Below, in pieces: positions 24,374-31,741 of a DNA stretch of 64,000 nucleotides. The DNA is taken from contig CAIUMO010000025.1 in the NCBI GenBank assembly GCA_903900345.1, positions 1 to 64,000 on the forward strand. The letters are read 5' to 3'. The number at the start of each line of letters is the position of its first letter. Within the stretch, counting starts at the first letter, position 1. The notes below the pieces were generated by a model. The model ran no database searches, had not been told where the DNA came from, and saw only the letters and a list, made by a program, of their open reading frames with translations. The DNA is from an uncultured bacterium. Its GTDB lineage: Bacteria; Patescibacteriota; Saccharimonadia; Saccharimonadales; Saccharimonadaceae. The position numbers and the translations under genes were made by a program.

Positions 24374-25627
24374 ATGACAAAAAAATATGATCTTATAGTA
24401 GTTGGTGGTGGCGCATCGGGGATGATAGCGGCTGGGCGGGCTGGTGAGCGCGGACTTAGCGTGTTGCTGATTGAGAAAAATAAACAACTTGGCTGTAAAT
24501 TGCTGATAACTGGCAACGGTCGCTGTAATATATTGAATGCCATACAGGATGAACATATGCTGTTGGAAAAATATGGTAATTCAAAGCAGTTTTTGTATTC
24601 GCTTTTTTCAAAATTTGGCGAGAAAGACGCATTCGATTTTTTTAATTTACATGGTTTACCTTTGGTGGTTGAGAATTATAATCGGGTATTTCCAAAATCG
24701 CAAAGTGCAGTTGATGTTGTCGATTTTTTAGCTGATTATATGCGTCGAGGTAATGTCGAGGTACGAACTGGATGTGCTGTTTCGGGTGTGCAAATTAATA
24801 ACGGCAGTATTGAATCTATTTCATGCAAAGATGAAGTGCTGACCGCCACAGATTATATCTTTGCTACTGGCGGCACATCACATCCAGAAACTGGATCAAC
24901 TGGGGATGGCTATAAGTGGCTAAAACAGCTAGAACATACGGTCGCCAATCCAACGCCAAGTTTGGTGCCTTTGGCGGTTAAAGAACAGTGGGCCAAGGAA
25001 TTGTCAGGTGTATCGCTGGAAGACATGAAGATAACTTTTTTTGTTGACGGCGAAAAAGAATTTAAATTGAATGGCAGATTATTATTTACCCATTTTGGTA
25101 TTTCTGGCCCACTAATTCTTAATAGTTCTTCGAAAGTCTCGAAACTATTACCAACGGGAATTATCACTGCCCAGATCGATATGTTTCCAAAAACAGATAT
25201 TGGGAATCTAGAACGCCAAATAATTAGCATTTTTGATGTCAATAAAAACAAAACATTAAAGAATATTGTTAGCGATTTGGTGCCGGCAGGGATGTCAAAG
25301 GGTATGTTGATATTACTTTCAGAGTATATGGATATGGAAACAAAAGTTCATTCAGTGACAAAAGACAATCGAAAAAAGCTAGCTAATCTATTCAAGACTT
25401 TGCCGATTACGATTACAGGCTTAATGGGGCTGGATCGAGCTATAGTCGCTGATGGCGGCTTGCCGCTAACTGAAGTCGATATGAAAACTATGCGATCAAA
25501 AAAGATAAATAACCTGTTTGTCACTGGTGACTTATTGAACATCAACAGGCCATCTGGTGGCTTTTCGTTGCAACTGTGTTGGTCGACTGGTTACGTAGCT
25601 GGATCGTGCGCTGGTAAAAAAGATTAA
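24374..25627 (+). CDS. BaiN/HI0933-like flavoprotein (NAD(P)/FAD-dependent oxidoreductase)
   Basis: A 417-aa FAD enzyme. VVGGGASGMIAAGRAGERG near residues 9-27 is the dinucleotide-binding fold. EKNKQLGCKLLITGNGRCNI is the family signature, and the end has the second FAD motif, FVTGDLLNINRPSGGFSLQLCWSTGYVAG. Members are called YhiN/BaiN; the physiological substrate is usually unknown. Order and length are complete. It lies just beyond the putative right border of the accessory insert and is followed by a good terminator. Confidence 0.9.
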   Translation: MTKKYDLIVVGGGASGMIAAGRAGERGLSVLLIEKNKQLGCKLLITGNGRCNILNAIQDEHMLLEKYGNSKQFLYSLFSKFGEKDAFDFFNLHGLPLVVENYNRVFPKSQSAVDVVDFLADYMRRGNVEVRTGCAVSGVQINNGSIESISCKDEVLTATDYIFATGGTSHPETGSTGDGYKWLKQLEHTVANPTPSLVPLAVKEQWAKELSGVSLEDMKITFFVDGEKEFKLNGRLLFTHFGISGPLILNSSSKVSKLLPTGIITAQIDMFPKTDIGNLERQIISIFDVNKNKTLKNIVSDLVPAGMSKGMLILLSEYMDMETKVHSVTKDNRKKLANLFKTLPITITGLMGLDRAIVADGGLPLTEVDMKTMRSKKINNLFVTGDLLNINRPSGGFSLQLCWSTGYVAGSCAGKKD

Positions 25628-25671
25628 TAGCAGCTCCGTATAAATTACTCTATTGTTGTGAGCCAAGAAAG

Positions 25672-25705
25672 AAGCTGAAGATCTTTATGAATCTCAGCTT
25701 TTTTC
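25672..25705 (+). terminator. Rho-independent terminator after the flavoprotein gene
   Basis: AAGCTGA-a-GAT pairs with ATC-TCAGCTT across CTTTATGA and ends in a T-run at 25699-25704. Confidence 0.75.
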
Positions 25706-25755
25706 TATGCGCTACAAGTTGAATATGAACGACAAAGCTGCGATAATCATCTCTA

Positions 25756-27141
25756 ATGAAGTTAAAAGGCCTGGCATCAAAGATCATAGTGACAATTCTT
25801 TATGTGTTGCCTGTTATATTCTTTACAATAGTTTATTTTTTACAAGTTGTTAGTAGCGAAGATATATATCAGGGTGCGGGGCGCCCTGTATCAATTATTG
25901 TCGACGCACTAAGCGCATTTCACTGGAGTGCGCGACTTGGTGATATGTATGCATGGTCTGTTATAAACTTCTTTGATTATAAGTATTCATTCGGGGTAGA
26001 TACATTTTTTCGTCTATTTGATGTAATTCTTGTTTTTGGAATATTCTTCATTATGACAAGCATTATTTTGGGGCGTAGACCCAAGTGGCAGATTAAGGAT
26101 GCGCTATTATTTTGTGTTTCATTTTTGGCTGTATTCCTGTCGCCCTATAGCCGACCAATAATGAGTAGTTTCTCGCAAATACATAACTATTTACCTATTG
26201 CGTTACTGTCGCTACTTTTCCTTTTGCCTTTCGCAAGGCAACTGCGCGGACATCTATTGCCAAGGAGCCGTATTAATAAAATATTAATGCTGATTGTCGG
26301 GTTCTTGTTTGGATTCTCATCGAACGTAACTCCAGTGACCTTTTTGATAACGGCAGGGCTAGTAGTTTTATATGAGAGGTTTATTAAGGAAAGGAAGACT
26401 CAGCTTAAGGATATATTTACTTCATGGCAGTTTTTCGCACTCATTGGTATATTTTTAGCTCTTGTGGTTATGTATGTAATGGGCTCTGGTGTTTCGTCGT
26501 ATACGCACGGATATGACAGTGGCTATGTCTCAATCAGCGACCTTATTGTTCACCCTGGCAGCAAAGGAGTCGTGGTACTTGGTAATATAGTGCATAACTT
26601 TCAGTCCGTTGTGCCTATGATTTTGCTAATGAGCTTTGCTACATTATTTGAGTATGTTATATATCGAAAGACGCTTATGCCAAGGCGTCAGGAGTTAGTC
26701 CCAGGAGTGAAGTTTTCGTTGATTTGTCTAGTATTTTTCTCTATCCATATTCTGGCAGTTTCGCAAGTCGATATATCTACAATGACTCGAATATTATTAC
26801 CAGCATATATCTGTGCCGTTGTTTCTATATTATTTACCGTTAACCGTTTGGTTAATATCCTAAAGATTCACAATAAGACACTAGTACTAATCTCATTACT
26901 GACTATTTTTCTTACCTTTATCATCACGCTCGATATTGGGATAGGTATGATTAAACATCAACAACAATCAAGCGTAGTACTAGACAGAATTAAAAATGCA
27001 CAGACTGCTATAGTTTGCGTGACGCCAGCCGAGAACCCAACGGCTAAGTCGCCACTTTTAAAATACTACCAAAGAGAACTTTTTGTCACATGGGCGATGC
27101 CTGAGGTAATTTATGGCAAACAGGTAGTTTGGTGTAGATAA
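25756..27141 (+). CDS. Polytopic membrane protein, possibly DUF6056-like
   Basis: A 461-aa protein with about 10 to 11 hydrophobic helices. The long first external loop contains GRPVSIIVDALSAFHWSARLGDMYAW. A later SFSQIHNYLPIALLSLLFLLPF is reminiscent of the glucosyltransferase-like DUF6056 group, but this is a weak, topology-based resemblance. GATAAT lies 8 nt before the ATG. A GT-C-type enzyme acting on envelope glycans is possible; a transporter is not excluded. Confidence 0.6.
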   Translation: MKLKGLASKIIVTILYVLPVIFFTIVYFLQVVSSEDIYQGAGRPVSIIVDALSAFHWSARLGDMYAWSVINFFDYKYSFGVDTFFRLFDVILVFGIFFIMTSIILGRRPKWQIKDALLFCVSFLAVFLSPYSRPIMSSFSQIHNYLPIALLSLLFLLPFARQLRGHLLPRSRINKILMLIVGFLFGFSSNVTPVTFLITAGLVVLYERFIKERKTQLKDIFTSWQFFALIGIFLALVVMYVMGSGVSSYTHGYDSGYVSISDLIVHPGSKGVVVLGNIVHNFQSVVPMILLMSFATLFEYVIYRKTLMPRRQELVPGVKFSLICLVFFSIHILAVSQVDISTMTRILLPAYICAVVSILFTVNRLVNILKIHNKTLVLISLLTIFLTFIITLDIGIGMIKHQQQSSVVLDRIKNAQTAIVCVTPAENPTAKSPLLKYYQRELFVTWAMPEVIYGKQVVWCR

Positions 27142-27157
27142 AATTAGTCTCAGCTAT

Positions 27158-27319
27158 CTATACGATAGCGTGTCTCTTTGTTAGAAAAGGCTTCGTTGAA
27201 GATTCCGCACTCTCAAATTTACACATTGAGACCTTTGGCTCCTTGTTGGTGTAAAGATTTCTGAACTTCTTCACAGTTCTTTTGAACTCTCGTCGCATGT
27301 CATGTAAACTACTCGACAT
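27158..27319 (-). CDS. Possible small protein, low confidence
   Basis: A 53-aa reading frame, opening MSSSLHDMRREFKRTVKKFRN, fills most of the 264-bp gap between the membrane protein and the Crp/Fnr gene. The composition is charged and protein-like, but there is no strong ribosome binding site and the family is unknown. The frame could be extended to 27439, overlapping the regulator start. It may equally be an artefact of an open antisense frame. Confidence 0.2.
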   Translation of the reverse strand: MSSSLHDMRREFKRTVKKFRNLYTNKEPKVSMCKFESAESSTKPFLTKRHAIV

Positions 27320-27393
27320 CTCGATATCAACATCTGCTGACGAATCGCTGAAGTTATCAACAGTAATATCACATCGTTGTAATTTAATCAGAG

Positions 27394-27399
27394 TATAAT
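27394..27399 (+). promoter_or_regulatory. -10 box of the Crp/Fnr gene
   Basis: TATAAT with 6 nt to the GTG at 27406; an in-frame ATG follows at 27418. The predicted transcript starts at the GTG. Confidence 0.55.
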
Positions 27400-27405
27400 T
27401 AAGGT

Positions 27406-28083
27406 GTGAATGATAACATGCTAAATGGTCTACCAACACCCAAAAGCGAAAGCGAAAGTATTGTCGCCCATTTCAGTGATGGTTTATTGATGCATTTTAC
27501 AAAAGAAGAAACCATCATAAATGGAATTGATGAACCCGAGGGTGTGTATTTAATAAAAGATGGATTTGTTAAGGCTTATTCTGTGTCAAAAGCGGGCAAT
27601 GCCAATCTGTTGTTGATCCACGAAGCTGGTGAGTTTATACCTCTACCATGGGCACTGGACGGTGCTAGGACGACCGGTCTTTATTACGAGGCGATGACCG
27701 ACGTGACCGTTTTGCGCGCTTCTAAGGACAAATTACGAGCAGCAATGGGTAGCAACAGTTGGCTGTCTCAGGAAATATTTAAACAAGCAGTTAGTATATT
27801 AGCGGTGTATTCTAATAGAATTCAAACGCTTGAATTCCGAACCGCACGCGGAAGAGTGATTTCCGAACTATTAAATTATGCCGAAAGATTTGGAAAGCTT
27901 GTGGGGGATAAGGTTGTTATTAACGCTCCTATTACCCAGCAAGATATCGCCGATTCAATTAATATGACCCGCGAAACTGCCAACATAGCTCTTGGACTAC
28001 TTTTTGAACAAGGTCTAGTTGGCCAAGATGAGCATTTATTTACGATTCTAGATTTACCAGGACTACAAGCCGCATTAAGTTAG
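27406..28083 (+). CDS. Crp/Fnr-family transcription regulator
   Basis: A 225-aa regulator. An N-terminal cyclic-nucleotide-binding-type beta-barrel (about 20-135, with EPEGVYLIKDGFVKAYSVSKAG and LLIHEAGEFIPL) is followed by a C-terminal winged helix, PITQQDIADSINMTRETANIALGLLFEQGLV (about 170-200). The binding-pocket residues of true CRP (R-x-A-T) are not evident and there is no Fnr-type Cys cluster, so the ligand is unknown. The start is GTG 27406 if the mRNA is leaderless, or ATG 27418. Confidence 0.85.
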   Translation: MNDNMLNGLPTPKSESESIVAHFSDGLLMHFTKEETIINGIDEPEGVYLIKDGFVKAYSVSKAGNANLLLIHEAGEFIPLPWALDGARTTGLYYEAMTDVTVLRASKDKLRAAMGSNSWLSQEIFKQAVSILAVYSNRIQTLEFRTARGRVISELLNYAERFGKLVGDKVVINAPITQQDIADSINMTRETANIALGLLFEQGLVGQDEHLFTILDLPGLQAALS

Positions 28084-28190
28084 AATTGTCAGTCTTTGCT
28101 ATGATTTGATTTCAAAACTAACGATATATAAGTTCGATAGGCTTTTATCTGGTCATCACGATTAGCTAATTGATAGTACAACACGTATGA

Positions 28191-28619
28191 TTTGTGCATA
28201 ATGCCGAACATGAAATATCGGCACCAACGATAGAGGGTGAAAAAGAAACGGTCCGACAATTTATTTAACTTGAATCTGAGAATAAACAAATTACCCGAAT
28301 GATATCGGTCGACAATAAAACAATTGGTGCCGTGTGGATTGAACTATATCACAATCACAGCGTTCAGCTGCCAAGCGTTCATATTATTATCGGTAATCCA
28401 GAATATCGCGGAAAGGGTATTGGTGCGTCGGTAATGAAATCAACTATTGATTATACAGATAAAGTTCTTGGATATCAGACTGTATATTCTAGACACCTAG
28501 TTAATAACCAAGCGATTGCGGCTGTTAATAAGACTCTTGGGTTTAAAGACGATGGCGCATCGTATACCGACGATAATGGGCTAGTTTGGCAAAACGTAAA
28601 GCTTAATCAGTTGCTATAA
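28191..28619 (+). pseudogene. GNAT acetyltransferase, disrupted by an in-frame TAA and frame breaks
   Basis: The C-terminal part is intact: ISVDNKTIGAVWIEL, then NPEYRGKGIGASVM (the acetyl-CoA loop, R/Q-x-x-G-x-G/A), and NKTLGFKDDG. The same frame continues upstream as HNAEHEISAPTIEGEKETVRQFI, a TAA at 28266-28268, then LESENKQITRM. A further coding-like stretch upstream (about 28106-28160, ISKLTIYKFDRLLSGHHD) is in another frame. A truncated protein could start at the ATG at 28299 (106 aa), but it would lack the N-terminal part of the fold. Most likely a recently broken gene. Confidence 0.65.
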
Positions 28620-28620
28620 T
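28615..28620 (+). promoter_or_regulatory. Extended -10 box of the RdgB gene, containing the upstream stop
   Basis: TTGCTATAAT encodes the end of the GNAT frame (Leu-Leu-stop), and its last six bases are the -10 box. The ATG at 28628 follows after 7 nt. Confidence 0.65.
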
Positions 28621-28627
28621 AGACTGT

Positions 28628-29179
28628 ATGAAACGTATAGTCTTAGTAACTGGAAATAGTAGAAAACTAGGCGAAGCAAAGGCTGCGCTAGTTGATTTTG
28701 ATATAGAAGTTGAGAATAGACAATTTGATATCGATGAGATTCAAAGTCATGATGTGATGGCAATTGCAAAAGATAAAGCATCAAAAGCCTTTAAGCTAGT
28801 TGGTGAGTCAGTGGTTGTAACTGATACTTCATGGGATATACCAGCGCTACGTGGGTTTCCTGGTGGATACATGAAAGATGTTGCAGATTGGTTTGATGCA
28901 ATCGATTTCATTAATTTATTAAATGGTCACGAAGATAAGAGTATTAGTTTTACTGAGACAATTGTTTATCAAGACGATAAACAAACTAAAATATTTAGTC
29001 AAAAGTTTATAGGCAAAATTGCAGATAAGCCACGTGGTTCTGGCAATTCAATCGAACAGTTAGCCGAATTTGACGGCTTTACAATCGGCGAACGCCAACA
29101 GCAAGGACGATTTAGTCATGATCCCAAAGATTACGTTTGGTATCAGTTTGGACAGTGGTTTACGTCAGCTTTGCTATAA
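28628..29179 (+). CDS. Non-canonical purine NTP pyrophosphatase (RdgB/HAM1-like)
   Basis: A 183-aa HAM1/ITPase-fold protein that should hydrolyse dITP, XTP and similar damaged nucleotides to monophosphates. LVTGNSRKLGEAKAAL (about 6-21) is the N-terminal substrate loop. VVTDTSWDIPALRGFPGGY carries the metal-binding acidic residue and the PG loop near 66-84. FSHDPKDYVW near the end replaces the usual SHR segment, so it is a diverged member. Its 3' end supplies the promoter of the next gene. Confidence 0.85.
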   Translation: MKRIVLVTGNSRKLGEAKAALVDFDIEVENRQFDIDEIQSHDVMAIAKDKASKAFKLVGESVVVTDTSWDIPALRGFPGGYMKDVADWFDAIDFINLLNGHEDKSISFTETIVYQDDKQTKIFSQKFIGKIADKPRGSGNSIEQLAEFDGFTIGERQQQGRFSHDPKDYVWYQFGQWFTSALL

Positions 29180-29180
29180 T
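29175..29180 (+). promoter_or_regulatory. Extended -10 box of the APH-like gene, containing the rdgB stop
   Basis: TTGCTATAAT, identical to the box at 28611-28620 and again encoding Leu-Leu-stop. The ATG at 29187 follows after 6 nt. Confidence 0.65.
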
Positions 29181-29186
29181 GACCAC

Positions 29187-30212
29187 ATGGAACAGATGCA
29201 AGTTATAATCGACAACGGCATATCATCAACAGGGCTTCGGGCTGCGGCTGATGAATTAGGCTGTTTGGTTGCGGAATTACAGGTCAAATCTGTCAGTGGC
29301 GGTTATTCACTCAACCGTCGATCATTAGTCAGCTGTGGCGACAGATGGATATTCGTCAAAGAGGTCGATCATGGTCTGCTAAATAGTGATGGCGTCGAAG
29401 AGTTGGGTTGGTTAAACAAAGATTATGAATGCGTTAATCATCTAAAACAATCAATTCCTGAACTGGTGCCAGAATGGGAAAAATTAGTTGCTGATGGCCA
29501 TGTGTTGCTGATGCCAAGTTACCAAATAACAGATGGTTGGCAGTGGCAATTTCCATCAGACCCAGATGAGCAAAAGGTCTATATTCAGGCAGTGGTAGAT
29601 GCGACCAAAAAACTTGAATCAGTTAAGTTTGATCAAGATGTGATTGATAGGTTAAACCTGCATCCGTATTTTAGAGATAAGCTGGCAATTGATGGTGGCT
29701 TGAAACTAATTATTGGAAACGCCGAGATTCGTAACCAGTTGGATGAAAAGTACGCTGCTATGGCGCAAGATGATTCATTGATATTATTACGACCTGCAAT
29801 TATTAAAATGCAGGCTTTATTGAAGGATGAAAGATTATTAGCCGAATTATCTATTAAGGCATCGGCGCTGATTAATCAGCCGAATGATTGTTTTGGACAT
29901 TGTGATGTTCGTAGTGATAATATTGCTTTCAGCTCATCAACGGGACAGATAAAGTTCGTCGATTGGAATTGGGCGTCGTATATATCGGCTGGTTTTGGAG
30001 CGACTGAATTTTTGGTAGATATGGCTAGGCGGGGTGTTGACGTTAAGCCATGGGCTAATTACTTAAATGTTGAATTACTAGCTGCGGTTGTGGGGTTTTA
30101 TACAAAAAGATGCCTGCAAGATCCGCTAGCGCCAGGTAATACATTGCGTGACGTTCAAGCTCAGTCGGCGGCCGTCGCATTAGATTTGTATTATATGGCT
30201 GTTAGTCATTAA
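29187..30212 (+). CDS. APH-like phosphotransferase family protein
   Basis: A 341-aa protein kinase-like (aminoglycoside phosphotransferase-fold) enzyme. FGHCDVRSDNIAF (near 242-254) is the catalytic loop H-x-D-x4-N, and KFVDWNWASY contains the metal-binding Asp of the DFG position. The N-lobe GGYSLNRRSLVSCGDRWIFVKEV gives a glycine-rich strand and a lysine. The frame opens at 29070, but I start at 29187, 6 nt after the -10 box, because the earlier part overlaps rdgB. The substrate is unknown; sugar, choline or antibiotic kinases share the fold. Confidence 0.75.
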   Translation: MEQMQVIIDNGISSTGLRAAADELGCLVAELQVKSVSGGYSLNRRSLVSCGDRWIFVKEVDHGLLNSDGVEELGWLNKDYECVNHLKQSIPELVPEWEKLVADGHVLLMPSYQITDGWQWQFPSDPDEQKVYIQAVVDATKKLESVKFDQDVIDRLNLHPYFRDKLAIDGGLKLIIGNAEIRNQLDEKYAAMAQDDSLILLRPAIIKMQALLKDERLLAELSIKASALINQPNDCFGHCDVRSDNIAFSSSTGQIKFVDWNWASYISAGFGATEFLVDMARRGVDVKPWANYLNVELLAAVVGFYTKRCLQDPLAPGNTLRDVQAQSAAVALDLYYMAVSH

Positions 30213-30234
30213 ATTTAGGCAAAGGAGGTAATTA

Positions 30235-30609
30235 ATGAGAAATTATATTGCTGCAAACGTTGATGAATATATTGCCAGTGCTGAACCGGCAGCTGGTCCG
30301 CTACTAAAATCTCTTCGCGAATTAGTAAAATTAACAATTCCCAAGACCGAAGAAGGGATTAGTTGGGGTGTGCCGTTTTATAAATATCATGGCCTGTTGG
30401 CTGGCTTTTCGGTTTTTACAAGTCATGTTAGTTTTGGTCTAGCCTTTGCATTGGACGATGAAATTCGTGTCAAATTAGCAGAAAAAGGTTATAAAACTGG
30501 TAGCAAAACTATCCAAATCAAATTCGATCAATCGTTGCCGACTGTCGAAATAAAACAGATTCTAATCGCTCGTGCCAAAATTAATGAAGCCAAAAAAGTT
30601 ATCAAATAG
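30235..30609 (+). CDS. DUF1801 protein, second copy
   Basis: A 124-aa DUF1801 protein: NVDEYIASAEPAAGPLLKSLRELVKLTIPKTEEGISWGVPFYKYHG at the start, then the beta-sheet GFSVFTSHVSFGLAF, and a helical end. AAAGGAGGT lies 5 nt before the ATG, one of the strongest Shine-Dalgarno sites in the window. It differs clearly from the copy at 23857, so it is not a recent duplicate. Convergent with the gene ending at 30619. Confidence 0.85.
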   Translation: MRNYIAANVDEYIASAEPAAGPLLKSLRELVKLTIPKTEEGISWGVPFYKYHGLLAGFSVFTSHVSFGLAFALDDEIRVKLAEKGYKTGSKTIQIKFDQSLPTVEIKQILIARAKINEAKKVIK

Positions 30610-30618
30610 ACCAACAGA

Positions 30619-31602
30619 TTACTTAATAATCAATAAAATCAAAAGCATGGCACTGATGACAAATGAAACGGCGCCACCAACTAAAAACATTGTACGAAAT
30701 ATCTTGGTCGAAAGTACTGCTACTTTGTCAAAATCAATTATGTCTATAGCTGTTAATAATTCATCTTTATTTTTAATCTTGCTGGAGTAGCCTATGTTGT
30801 CTGATACGAAATGTTGAGCGTATGGAAAACATACGATTTGTGAAGGTTGGTTGGTGAATAATCCAGGATACCAGGAATTAATCTGTAAATTAACTGTCGG
30901 AATATTAAGGGCTTTTTCGACTTCGCAAGGCTCAAATTTAAGTGAAAAAATATCAGCGCCGTTTTCAGATAAAACTCGACCATAACCAACCGACAGGTTG
31001 CCTTCCAGCCATAATCGCTGGTCTAGATTGGTCATTTTGCCAGATTCAACATTGGCGTCAAATGCTAATCCGCGGCTGTTATCATCGCGTTTGATATCAA
31101 CAAATAATGTACCACGGTGATTAATAGTTATGACTGATTTGCTGCTGTTGGGTGACCGTAGGCCATTTTTCTTGTCATAGCTGATAGTATCGGTGTCGTA
31201 ATCAACGATTATCCAACTCAGTAGGCCTGACTTTTGATCTTCGGCGATAATATAAAATTCAGTCCGAGCGCCCCAAAAAGCGCTGGTGTGGGCGCGAAAA
31301 CAACCAAAGATGCAGTAATACTTTGGTTCGTCGGTGTCGAAAATCTTGGTTTTTACCAGCTCAAAACCATCTGGCAATAATGATTTGGCCTTGTCGATGT
31401 CGGCGATTTCATAGCATAAAAAGCTACTGTATGGTTCGACTACGAACCCCATATAGGGAATTTTGTTAGATGATGATTTGATCAATTTAGCTTGGATAAA
31501 CCTGGGTAGCAAACGGTTAAATGATTGAATAAAATGTAGCGTACCAACACTAATTGGGTCAATTAAACGTTCGACACCTTTGGCAAAGTTATTCTGGCTC
31601 AT
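30619..31602 (-). CDS. Unknown protein, possible acetoacetate-decarboxylase-like fold
   Basis: A 327-aa protein. Residues about 55-290 form a predicted beta-rich domain with SFLCYEIADIDKAKSLLPDGFELVKTKIF, GARTEFYIIAEDQ and SWIIVDYDTDTISYD. This order (strand, LPxGF loop, then paired strands) recalls the ADC/DUF2071-type fold, but the catalytic Lys cannot be pinpointed, so the call is tentative. A single C-terminal helix (about 300-325) would anchor it in the membrane. The leader is about 26 nt from a weak TAAAAT. Confidence 0.5.
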   Translation of the reverse strand: MSQNNFAKGVERLIDPISVGTLHFIQSFNRLLPRFIQAKLIKSSSNKIPYMGFVVEPYSSFLCYEIADIDKAKSLLPDGFELVKTKIFDTDEPKYYCIFGCFRAHTSAFWGARTEFYIIAEDQKSGLLSWIIVDYDTDTISYDKKNGLRSPNSSKSVITINHRGTLFVDIKRDDNSRGLAFDANVESGKMTNLDQRLWLEGNLSVGYGRVLSENGADIFSLKFEPCEVEKALNIPTVNLQINSWYPGLFTNQPSQIVCFPYAQHFVSDNIGYSSKIKNKDELLTAIDIIDFDKVAVLSTKIFRTMFLVGGAVSFVISAMLLILLIIK

Positions 31603-31707
31603 TTTTATTTAGTCCGCCAATTATTTTAAGTGATAGGTTAATTCTATATGAAAAGGGTAATCTTTTAAAGCTTATACTTAATTATGTAATCTAGCTTAAA
31701 AACGTTG

Positions 31708-31713
31708 TATAAT
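31708..31713 (+). promoter_or_regulatory. -10 box of the VanW-deacetylase gene
   Basis: TATAAT, followed by a leader of about 25 nt with a run of eight G (31731-31738) just before the GTG at 31742. The G-run can act as the Shine-Dalgarno site. Confidence 0.5.
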
Positions 31714-31741
31714 TGTTGATATTGAAACTTGGGGGGGGATT

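Noticed and set aside
28089-28289. Minus-strand 66-aa frame upstream of the GNAT remnant
   Set aside because: It is the antisense of the decayed N-terminal part of the GNAT gene, which explains its openness.
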